A stretch of 22,098 nucleotides of DNA from Burkholderiales bacterium UBA4615 (lineage in GTDB: Bacteria; Pseudomonadota; Gammaproteobacteria; Burkholderiales; Burkholderiaceae_E), in the NCBI GenBank assembly GCA_002386465.1, contig DGIT01000141.1, positions 23,337 to 45,434 of the forward strand, read 5' to 3'. Within the stretch, counting starts at the first letter, position 1, and each line of letters begins with the position of its first letter. Positions 1-6,131 of the stretch are shown piece by piece. The position numbers and the translations under genes were made by a program. The notes below the pieces were generated by a model. The model was not told the DNA's origin, ran no database searches, and saw nothing but the letters and a program-made list of their open reading frames with translations.

Positions 1-365
1 CCCGCCACAAATGCATCGGCGCCTCGGTTGCGAAGCGCCTGATAGTCAGCCGGAGCAGATTCGGACACGGCCTGCGAAAAATCGACCATGCGAAACGCAC
101 CGATCCGGGACAGGTCACTGCGGATGATGGCGGCGATGTCCGTTGCGGGCCGCTCGGTGCCAGAGAAGTTGGCGATCGCGATGGGCAACTGCGTGGCACC
201 GACCCCGGAGACATCGATGCGCAGTTGTGCCTGGGCACCAGGGATGAACAGGACGAACCAGGCGAGCAGCAGGCTCCCGCCGGCCAGCCACCTGCTGACA
301 CGCTCGCGCAGATTGGGTGGTCGAGGCATGGGATGAGCCCGGAAGGAGTTGGCTGACCGCTTCAT
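1..365 (-). CDS. tolB: Tol-Pal system protein TolB (N-terminal part, cut by window edge)
   Basis: TolB is the periplasmic beta-propeller of the Tol-Pal complex; it binds Pal and TolA during outer-membrane constriction at division. Only about 121 codons are present, and the gene runs off the left edge. Translation gives a signal peptide (positive start, hydrophobic LLLAWFVLFIPGAQA) followed by QLRIDVSGVGATQLPIAIANF, a typical opening of mature TolB, and then the start of the N-terminal domain. Two in-frame ATGs are possible, at 365 and 329. Neither has a clear Shine-Dalgarno. A perfect TATAAT lies only 9 bases before the ATG at 365, so a transcript from it would be nearly leaderless for 365 but would give a leader of about 40 bases for 329. 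The longer form is reported; 329 is at least as likely. It follows tolA after 73 bases; pal would be expected beyond the edge. Confidence 0.9.
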   Translation of the reverse strand, partial: MKRSANSFRAHPMPRPPNLRERVSRWLAGGSLLLAWFVLFIPGAQAQLRIDVSGVGATQLPIAIANFSGTERPATDIAAIIRSDLSRIGAFRMVDFSQAVSESAPADYQALRNRGADAFVA

Positions 366-374
366 GATCGGCGG

Positions 375-380
375 ATTATA
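375..380 (-). promoter_or_regulatory. Candidate -10 box (TATAAT) upstream of tolB
   Basis: A consensus TATAAT sits in the tolA-tolB gap on the gene strand, in the context CGATATAATCCGCC. No good -35 hexamer is visible 16-18 bases upstream. It could give tolB and downstream genes a transcript separate from tolQRA, and it bears on which ATG is used. The same context recurs before ruvB and dusB. Confidence 0.4.
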
Positions 381-406
381 TCGGCAGGGGATCGGTGACC
401 GCAGGG

Positions 407-437
407 TCCAGCCCTCTGTCGCAAAAGGGACGCTGGA
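407..437. other. Imperfect inverted repeat after tolA stop
   Basis: TCCAGCCC at 407-414 can pair with GG..GCTGGA at 428-437, an 8-bp stem interrupted by a two-base bulge. It lies directly after the tolA stop. No T-run follows, so it is not a convincing intrinsic terminator; it may only stabilise the tolA 3' end. Confidence 0.2.
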
Positions 438-438
438 T

Positions 439-1461
439 TCAACGGGCATCGCGTGGGACCAGCGACACTTCCAGCTCGGACTTGCAGGTGCCATCCGCCG
501 GGCGAGGAAAGGGATCAGTGCGCTGGATGCCTCTCTCGGCCGCCTGATCCCAGGCCGGCACGCCGCTTGAGCGGCGCAACCGCACGCCTGCGAGGCCGCA
601 GTCGGGCCGCAATTGCACCTGGAACACAGCGCGCGGGTTGCCTTCCAGATCAGCAGGCAACTGGAACACGATATTTCTGCGAATGGCCGCCGCCGCGCGT
701 GCGCCATAGCCAGGATCGGCTGGCCCGCCCGACGGACCACTGCGTGATGGAGCCTCGGCACCCGGGCTGCCAGAGCCGGCCTGTTGCTGCATGCGTCGAA
801 TATCCTCGGCGCGACGTGTCTCGGCAGCTTGCGCTTCCTTGCGTTCAGCATCCTCGCGTCGCTGTCGCTCTTCGGATGCCTTGCGCTCTGCAGCCTTGCG
901 TTCGGCCTCCTTGCGCTCGCTCTCTTTGCGATCTGCCGCTTTCTGATCCGCTTCCTTGCGTTCAGCCTCGCGTTTGAGCTGTTCGTCCTTGCGTCGCTTG
1001 TCTTCAGCCTGCTTGCGCTCAGTTTCCTTGCGAGCCCGCTCAGCCTTGATTTCCGGTGATTCCGCAGGGGCTGGCTTGGGTTCAGCTTTGGGCGCAGGCT
1101 TAGGTTCCGGCTTGGGTTCGGCCTTGGGTTCAGGTTTGGGAACAGGCTTGGGGATGGGCCGTGGTTCTGACTTGGGCGGCGCTGCGGTGTCTGGCGGCGG
1201 GGCCGGGGTTGGTTCAGGCGCGGGGGCCGGCTGCGACGGGGCCCTGGGCGCGGCCGCAGAAGTCGTTGCCCACAATTCAGCTTGAACCGGCTCGTCTTTT
1301 TTGGTCTGCCACTTCAGCCCGACAAACAGCAGTCCCAGCAGCAGGCCATGGACCAGCAAGGCGAGCAGGATGGCGCTGCGACGACCATGGCCTGCCCGCA
1401 CCGCCCTGTGCCGATGCGGAGCGTCATCGTGAATCGGTGCGGGCCGATCGGGCTGATTCAA
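439..1461 (-). CDS. tolA: Cell envelope integrity protein TolA
   Basis: TolA spans the periplasm and transmits force from the TolQR motor in the inner membrane to TolB/Pal. The 340-residue product has the usual three parts: a short cytoplasmic start and one membrane helix (about 29-50, AILLALLVHGLLLGLLF); a long charged middle with a Pro/Lys/Glu section (about 95-135) and an Ala/Glu/Lys/Arg helix (about 138-225); and a C-terminal TolA-III domain (about 250-340) with AVFQVQLRPDCGL and two cysteines (288, 326) that could form a disulfide. The start appears to be TTG overlapping the tolR stop as TTGA, which implies coupling; a GTG at codon 21 is an alternative that still keeps the membrane helix. 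The middle is encoded by 12-base DNA repeats. The TolA assignment is secure from architecture and position; the exact start is not. Confidence 0.93.
   Translation of the reverse strand: MNQPDRPAPIHDDAPHRHRAVRAGHGRRSAILLALLVHGLLLGLLFVGLKWQTKKDEPVQAELWATTSAAAPRAPSQPAPAPEPTPAPPPDTAAPPKSEPRPIPKPVPKPEPKAEPKPEPKPAPKAEPKPAPAESPEIKAERARKETERKQAEDKRRKDEQLKREAERKEADQKAADRKESERKEAERKAAERKASEERQRREDAERKEAQAAETRRAEDIRRMQQQAGSGSPGAEAPSRSGPSGGPADPGYGARAAAAIRRNIVFQLPADLEGNPRAVFQVQLRPDCGLAGVRLRRSSGVPAWDQAAERGIQRTDPFPRPADGTCKSELEVSLVPRDAR
1073..1156 (-). repeat. Seven imperfect 12-bp tandem repeats inside tolA
   Basis: Seven consecutive 12-base units related to GGCTTGGGTTCA (plus strand) run in phase with the reading frame. 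They encode the Pro-Lys-Pro/Glu section of TolA (residues about 103-130). Copy-number change would lengthen or shorten the periplasmic linker by four residues without a frameshift. Confidence 0.85.
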
Positions 1462-1895
1462 CTGCCTGCGCCCTTGACCATCAGCCCCACGCGGCCCGCG
1501 CCGGCCGCACGCGCTGCGCTCATGATCTCGACCACTTCACCGTAGGGAATTTTGCTGTCGGCGGCAATCAGCACAGACAGGCTGGATGGCTCGCCCAGGC
1601 CGCGCAGCGCTGCTGCGAGATCGCGCCGACTCACGGTACGGTCAAGGGCTTGCGGCATGTTGCGGGTCACCATGCGCAACTCGCCCCCAGGCGCCATGCG
1701 GATTTCGACGAGTGCGTCGGGTGTGGCGCTGCTTTGCCCTGCACTGGGCAGCTCGATCTGACCCGGCGGCGCCAGCGGCGCGGTCACCATGAAGATCACG
1801 AGCAGCACCAGCATGACGTCGATATACGGCACCACGTTGATTTCAGCGACGGGTTTGCGGCGACCAACCCGGCGAGAGGAAGACATGCTGGCCAT
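1458..1895 (-). CDS. tolR: Tol-Pal system protein TolR (ExbD/TolR family)
   Basis: TolR is the inner-membrane partner of TolQ in the proton-driven motor that energises TolA. The 145-residue product has a basic cytoplasmic start, a single membrane helix (about 24-42) and a periplasmic domain. The helix carries the family motif NVVPYIDVMLVLLVIFM, in which Asp26 matches the proton-carrying aspartate of TolR/ExbD. I chose the ATG at 1895 because GGGGAG sits six bases before it, the best ribosome-binding site in the cluster. The frame remains open upstream into tolQ, but that part does not resemble the family. It lies 13 bases after tolQ, and its stop overlaps the tolA start. Confidence 0.95.
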   Translation of the reverse strand: MASMSSSRRVGRRKPVAEINVVPYIDVMLVLLVIFMVTAPLAPPGQIELPSAGQSSATPDALVEIRMAPGGELRMVTRNMPQALDRTVSRRDLAAALRGLGEPSSLSVLIAADSKIPYGEVVEIMSAARAAGAGRVGLMVKGAGS

Positions 1896-1908
1896 GTGTG
1901 CTCCCCGA

Positions 1909-2583
1909 TCAGCGCGACTGGCGCTGCAGGATGTTGCTGAATTCTTCGACGAAGGTATCGAAGCGATTCGACAGGCGTTCGATGTCGTAGCTGAAGCGGT
2001 TGTAGGCGACGACCGCCGGAATGGCTGCAAACAGGCCGATGGCGGTGGCCACAAGCGCTTCGGCGATGCCTGGGGCGACCGCCGCCAGCGTGGCTTGCTT
2101 CACATTGGCCAGTCCGCGAAACGAATTCATGATCCCCCACACCGTGCCGAACAGGCCGATGTATGGGCTGACCGAGCCGGCTGAGGCAAGGAAGGCCAGT
2201 TGTGATTCGAGCTCGTCCATTTCACGCTGATAGCCTGCACGCATCGCGCGCCGCGCGGCCTCGACCATCGCGTTGCGATCGGTTGGGTCCTGCTGGCGGA
2301 TCTTGGCGAATTCGCGCATGCCGACCTCGAAGATACGGGCGAGCGGCCCGTGGTCGCCCGGCTGCGAGACGCTTCGCTCATACAGGGCCTGCAGATCGCC
2401 ACCGCGCCAGAATTCGGCTTCGAACTTATCGGTGGCAGCCCGTGCAGCCCGAATCTGGAAGAGCTTGCGAAAGATGACGGTCCAGGACGCAATCGAGATG
2501 ATCAGCAGTCCCGCCATCACCAGTTGCACCAGCAGGCTGGCGTTGGTGATCAGGGACAGGATCGACATATTGTCGTGATTCAT
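1909..2583 (-). CDS. tolQ: Tol-Pal system protein TolQ (MotA/TolQ/ExbB proton channel)
   Basis: TolQ forms the pentameric inner-membrane channel which, with TolR, converts proton flow into movement of TolA. The 224-residue protein has three membrane helices at about 13-36, 136-158 (YIGLFGTVWGIM) and 172-196 (EALVATAIGLFAAIPAVVAY), separated by a large cytoplasmic loop. Both conserved motifs of the ExbB/TolQ family lie in helices 2 and 3. Length matches E. coli TolQ (about 230). The ATG at 2583 overlaps the ybgC stop as ATGA, which supports this start despite a weak ribosome-binding site; a second ATG five codons later is possible. Confidence 0.96.
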   Translation of the reverse strand: MNHDNMSILSLITNASLLVQLVMAGLLIISIASWTVIFRKLFQIRAARAATDKFEAEFWRGGDLQALYERSVSQPGDHGPLARIFEVGMREFAKIRQQDPTDRNAMVEAARRAMRAGYQREMDELESQLAFLASAGSVSPYIGLFGTVWGIMNSFRGLANVKQATLAAVAPGIAEALVATAIGLFAAIPAVVAYNRFSYDIERLSNRFDTFVEEFSNILQRQSR

Positions 2584-3053
2584 TGGGATTCCATTGCATT
2601 GAGCAGCCAGCGGGGCAAAGCCGCCGGCCTGCCGTCCTGGCGGTTCATGACGGCGACGCGCACTGATGCTTCAACGAGCGGGCGAGCGCTTGCGTCGACA
2701 TGATCTTGCGCTTCGGGGTTGGACTGCCAGACCCGTTGCCCCAGTCGCAGCGAGGCGCCTCGTACCTGACCGACGGTGAGGTCGACGGTCAGCAGATCAT
2801 CCAGGCGCGCCGGCCTGACATACCGGATTTCGAGTTCACTGACCACGAATTGCAGCCCCTGCTGCGCAGCGAGCTCGGTTTGCTGGACGCCCAGCGTGCG
2901 CAGCCACTCGGTGCGCACGCGTTCCATCCAGCGCAGATAGTTGGCGTGATAAACGATGCCGCCGGCATCGGTGTCTTCGTAGTACACGCGAAAGGGAAGG
3001 GCGAATGCACGCTTCTCGCGAGCCGCAGGCGTGTGTGGGTAGGCCTTGCGCAT
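2580..3053 (-). CDS. ybgC: Tol-Pal-associated acyl-CoA thioesterase YbgC
   Basis: YbgC is a cytoplasmic hot-dog-fold thioesterase regularly encoded as the first gene of the tol-pal cluster; it hydrolyses acyl-CoA thioesters, and its role for Tol is unclear. The signature VYYEDTDAGGIVYHANYLRW is intact at about residues 23-42, with the catalytic aspartate at 29 (second Asp of EDTD). I chose the ATG at 3053 (157 residues, close to the usual 135-150) rather than a GTG at 3116 that would overlap the rhomboid gene by 31 bases and add 21 residues of no family similarity; neither has a strong ribosome-binding site. The stop overlaps the tolQ start, tying it to the Tol operon. Confidence 0.93.
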   Translation of the reverse strand: MRKAYPHTPAAREKRAFALPFRVYYEDTDAGGIVYHANYLRWMERVRTEWLRTLGVQQTELAAQQGLQFVVSELEIRYVRPARLDDLLTVDLTVGQVRGASLRLGQRVWQSNPEAQDHVDASARPLVEASVRVAVMNRQDGRPAALPRWLLNAMESQ

Positions 3054-3085
3054 GAAGGATCGTCGCTTGTGTCCGACTGATCGGA

Positions 3086-3823
3086 TCAGGCCGCCGCCCG
3101 TGGTAGCAGGGACCACAGCCCCGTCAGCACAACCAGCGCCAAGCCGCAGGCCGCCACCGCGCGCATCGGCGCCTGGCGCTTGAATTCATCGTGGTCGAAT
3201 TTTTCCGCGAGCACCGCGCCCATGACAAAACCACCAACCAGACCGCCGATGTGCGCGGCATTGTCAATGAAACCGACGACGAATCCCATGAACAGCGAAT
3301 AGCCGATGAATGCAAACATGGACGAGCGCATTGACTTGACCAGGGCTGGCGGCAGGCGATGCGGTTTGGTCAGCGTGGCTGCAAGCAGACAGCCCACCAC
3401 GCCGAAGATCGCACCCGAAGCCCCGACCGACACCGACCGGCTTGCAGCAAAGAACAGGCTTGCCATGGATCCGCACAGGCCTGACACCATGTAAATCAGC
3501 AGCAACTGCCAGTTGCCATAGAAGCGCTCGGCCAGGCGGCCGGTGTCCCACAGGGCCCACATGTTGAAGGCGAGGTGAATCAGCCCGCCGTGCAAAAACA
3601 TGGCCGTCAGCAACCGTACGGGTTCTTCGAGGGTAGCCGGCAGATAGTTGCCGCCCCAGGCCAGCAATTGCCGCGGATCGGGCGACATCGGGGACATGCC
3701 CGAGGCAATATTCAGCAGCCATACGAGCACACACAGACCAACGAGCAGGGGCGTGACCCAGGTGCGGGGCGTGGCTTCGTGCAGCCGCAAGACGAATTCC
3801 TGATGATCGATCGGCTGATTCAC
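3086..3823 (-). CDS. Rhomboid family intramembrane serine protease
   Basis: The 245-residue polytopic membrane protein carries the full rhomboid active site: HLAFN at 83-87 in helix 2, the nucleophile in GASG (Ser136) and the base in NAAHIGG (His191). I count six core helices (about 23-40, 72-92, 107-126, 134-150, 170-187, 190-206) plus one C-terminal helix (222-240), a 6+1 plan. Rhomboids cleave single-span membrane proteins within the bilayer; the substrate here cannot be inferred. The start is GTG at 3823, overlapping the ruvB stop as GTGA, with AAGGGGAG five bases upstream; this strong site fixes the start. It sits between ruvB and ybgC. Family assignment is secure, physiological role unknown. 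Confidence 0.93.
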   Translation of the reverse strand: MNQPIDHQEFVLRLHEATPRTWVTPLLVGLCVLVWLLNIASGMSPMSPDPRQLLAWGGNYLPATLEEPVRLLTAMFLHGGLIHLAFNMWALWDTGRLAERFYGNWQLLLIYMVSGLCGSMASLFFAASRSVSVGASGAIFGVVGCLLAATLTKPHRLPPALVKSMRSSMFAFIGYSLFMGFVVGFIDNAAHIGGLVGGFVMGAVLAEKFDHDEFKRQAPMRAVAACGLALVVLTGLWSLLPRAAA

Positions 3824-4869
3824 GTGGACTCCCCTTCATCAAAGAGGTCAGGCATGCCCTGACGCGCGGGGGCGGCAAGCCCGAAATGACGCCATGCGGC
3901 TGCGGTTGCGATGCGACCGCGCGGCGTGCGCTGTAGGTAACCCTGCTGAATCAGATACGGTTCCAGGACGTCCTCGATCGTATCGCGCTCCTCGCCGATG
4001 GCTGCCGCCACGTTATCCAGACCGACCGGCCCTCCCGAAAACTTCTCGATCACCGCACGCAGCAGCCGTCGGTCCATGGTGTCCAGACCAATCGGGTCGA
4101 CGTCGAGCATCGTGAGGGCGGCATCGGCAATGGGCGCCGTGATATGGCCTTGCGCCTTGACCTCAGCATAGTCACGCACGCGCCGCAGCAAGCGGTTGGC
4201 AATACGTGGTGTGCCGCGTGAACGCCTGGCGATTTCACGCGACCCGGCTTCGTCGATCGGGGCATGCAAGAGCGAGGCCGACCGCGATACGATGCGTGTG
4301 AGGTCATCCACCCCATAAAACTCGAGCCGCGCGACGATGCCGAATCGATCCCGCAGCGGGTTGGTAAGCATGCCCGCGCGCGTGGTGGCGCCCACCAGCG
4401 TGAAGGGCTGCAGGTCCAACTTGATTGAACGCGCGGCTGGCCCTTCACCGATGAGGATGTCGATCTGAAAATCTTCAAGCGCGGGGTACAGGATTTCCTC
4501 GACGACCGGACTGAGCCGATGAATCTCGTCGATGAAGAGGACGTCGTTTTTCTCGAGGTTGGTCAGGATGGCTGCCAGATCGCCCGGGCGCTCCAGCACG
4601 GGGCCGGAGGTCTGGCGCAAATTGACGCCCATTTCTGCAGCAACGATATGCGCGAGGGTCGTTTTGCCGAGCCCCGGTGGACCGAACAGCAACAGGTGAT
4701 CGAGTGCCTCCCCCCGATTGCGGGCCGCGGCCACGAAGATGTCGAGTTGCTCGCGGATGCGGGGCTGCCCGACATAGTCGGCCAGTGCTTTGGGGCGCAG
4801 GGCGCGCTCGACTGCTTCTTCGGCTGGCGAGGTGGGGGCTGGAGCGACCAGGCGGTCGTGTTCGATCAT
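3820..4869 (-). CDS. ruvB: Holliday junction branch migration ATPase RuvB
   Basis: RuvB is the hexameric AAA+ motor which, with RuvA, drives branch migration at Holliday junctions. The 349-residue protein shows Walker A GPPGLGKTT (63-71), Walker B FIDEIH (112-117), sensor GATTRAG (160-166), the arginine-finger region PLRDRFG (171-177) and a C-terminal winged helix with RTPRGRIAT. Length is typical. The ATG at 4869 is the only reasonable start, since conserved sequence begins by residue 21, yet it has no Shine-Dalgarno. Instead a TAGAAT hexamer ends six bases before it. It follows ruvA after 45 bases, and its stop overlaps the rhomboid start. Confidence 0.97.
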   Translation of the reverse strand: MIEHDRLVAPAPTSPAEEAVERALRPKALADYVGQPRIREQLDIFVAAARNRGEALDHLLLFGPPGLGKTTLAHIVAAEMGVNLRQTSGPVLERPGDLAAILTNLEKNDVLFIDEIHRLSPVVEEILYPALEDFQIDILIGEGPAARSIKLDLQPFTLVGATTRAGMLTNPLRDRFGIVARLEFYGVDDLTRIVSRSASLLHAPIDEAGSREIARRSRGTPRIANRLLRRVRDYAEVKAQGHITAPIADAALTMLDVDPIGLDTMDRRLLRAVIEKFSGGPVGLDNVAAAIGEERDTIEDVLEPYLIQQGYLQRTPRGRIATAAAWRHFGLAAPARQGMPDLFDEGEST

Positions 4870-4875
4870 GGTGCG

Positions 4876-4881
4876 ATTCTA
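4876..4881 (-). promoter_or_regulatory. Candidate -10 box (TAGAAT) immediately before ruvB
   Basis: TAGAAT in the context CGATAGAATCGCACC ends six bases before the ruvB ATG. A TTGCGA 15 bases upstream is a possible but poorly spaced -35. If active, transcription would begin at or next to the ATG, giving a leaderless ruvB message. The context matches that before tolB and dusB. Confidence 0.35.
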
Positions 4882-4914
4882 TCGGAGCCGGTCTGATCGC
4901 AACCGACCGGGGGC

Positions 4915-5496
4915 TCAGCTTCGGGCCAGCAGCTTGAGTGCCTGGCGGATCCCTTCGGATACGGGGGTGTCGGCCGGCAACTGGCGCGCTGCCTGGGAGG
5001 CCTCGCGTTCGGAGTAGCCCAGCGCCAGCAAGGCCCGAAGAATGTCTGCGGCATGGTCGGCCACCGCGCTGTGTTGAGCTCCTGCTTGCAGCGTCGGACC
5101 GAGCTTGCCTTTGAGTTCGAGCAACAGCCGGTCGGCGGTCTTCTTGCCGATGCCCGGCACCTTCACCAGACGCCCGGGCTCCTGCATGGCGACAGCCTGG
5201 GTCAGGTCCGCCACCGACAGACCCGACAGGACGGCCAATGCCATGCGCGGACCGATGCCCGAGATCTTGATCAGCTCGCGAAAGGCCGAGCGCTCGGAGT
5301 CAGTGAGAAAGCCGTACAGCAGTTGGGCGTCTTCGCGCACCACCAGGTGCGTGAGCAGCACGACCCGCTCACCTAGGGCAGGCAAATCGTAGAACGTGCT
5401 CATGGGCACATCCACCTCGTAGCCCAGACCGCCCGTGTCAATCAACACCTGGGGAGGGTTTTTGGCAAGGAGTGCGCCAGTGATGCGTCCGATCAT
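4915..5496 (-). CDS. ruvA: Holliday junction DNA helicase subunit RuvA
   Basis: RuvA binds four-way junctions and loads RuvB. The 193-residue product has the N-terminal OB fold (MIGRITGALL, GLGYEV), two helix-hairpin-helix motifs (ISGIGPRMALAVL at 78-90 and VPGIGKKTADRLLLEL at 113-128) and a C-terminal RuvB-binding domain (about 147-193) with ALLALGYSEREA. The ATG at 5496 overlaps the ruvC stop as ATGA, so the two genes are probably translationally coupled. Length and motifs are normal. Confidence 0.97.
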   Translation of the reverse strand: MIGRITGALLAKNPPQVLIDTGGLGYEVDVPMSTFYDLPALGERVVLLTHLVVREDAQLLYGFLTDSERSAFRELIKISGIGPRMALAVLSGLSVADLTQAVAMQEPGRLVKVPGIGKKTADRLLLELKGKLGPTLQAGAQHSAVADHAADILRALLALGYSEREASQAARQLPADTPVSEGIRQALKLLARS

Positions 5497-6059
5497 GATG
5501 CGATCAGTCTACCGCGACGCACGCGCGCCCCGCGCCGTGTCTGCAGCAGTCCTGCGCCCGAGGCGCTTGCCGAGGCACTGATGGAGGCGGTCAGGCGGGA
5601 TGCATGGGCATGCGATGTGGCACAGGCCAGTGCATCGGCGGCATCGGCAGAGGGCGTGCCCGGCAGAGCCAGCAGCCGCACCATCATGGCCTGCACCTGT
5701 TCCTTGCTCGCGCGCCCGTAGCCGACCACCGATTGCTTGATTTGCAGGGCCGTGTATTCGGCCACTGGCAGCCCGGCCACCGAGAGTGCGCACAGGGCTG
5801 CGCCGCGTGCATGCCCCAGCAGCAGGGTCGAGGCAGGATTGACGTTCACAAATACTTTCTCGACGGCTGCGCACTGCGGCTGATATTGGCGGATCACATC
5901 CTGAAGCTGGCCAAAAATGACGGCCAGCCGGGTGGCCAATTCGCCATCGGGGACACGGATCACGCCACTGGCCACATAGGTCAGGCGATGCCCATCGTGT
6001 GCATCGATGAGGCCAAAGCCCGTGATGCGCAACCCCGGGTCGATGCCCAGGATGCGCAT
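5493..6059 (-). CDS. ruvC: Crossover junction endonuclease RuvC
   Basis: RuvC resolves Holliday junctions by symmetric cleavage. Read from the ATG at 6059 the product is 188 residues with all four catalytic acids: Asp7 (ILGIDPG), Glu67 (AVEKVF), and Asp139 and Asp142 (PSADAADALA). This start gives the usual MRILGIDPG opening and has AAGG a few bases upstream; an ATG eight codons earlier (6083) has no ribosome-binding site. The last 30 or so residues form a Ser/Ala-repeat and arginine-rich tail (SISASASASG, then RRGARVRRGR), slightly longer than in E. coli (173 residues). It starts the ruvC-ruvA-ruvB series, 72 bases after purH. Confidence 0.95.
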   Translation of the reverse strand: MRILGIDPGLRITGFGLIDAHDGHRLTYVASGVIRVPDGELATRLAVIFGQLQDVIRQYQPQCAAVEKVFVNVNPASTLLLGHARGAALCALSVAGLPVAEYTALQIKQSVVGYGRASKEQVQAMMVRLLALPGTPSADAADALACATSHAHASRLTASISASASASGAGLLQTRRGARVRRGRLIAS

Positions 6060-6131
6060 GGGTGCCTTGGGCGTGGGTGTCATGTCAGGCGATGGGCAGG
6101 CGCATGGTGTGCAGGGCTCAGCGGCGCACGC

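Noticed and set aside
830..1156. Regularly spaced repeats that might suggest CRISPR
   Set aside because: They are 12-base, in-frame repeats encoding the TolA linker and helix; no spacers and no cas genes.
1896..2054. Longer tolR frame reaching into tolQ
   Set aside because: Family similarity and a strong GGGGAG ribosome-binding site both place the start at 1895.
3054..3116. GTG-initiated longer ybgC
   Set aside because: It would overlap the rhomboid gene by 31 bases and add residues unlike any YbgC; ATG at 3053 fits the family length.
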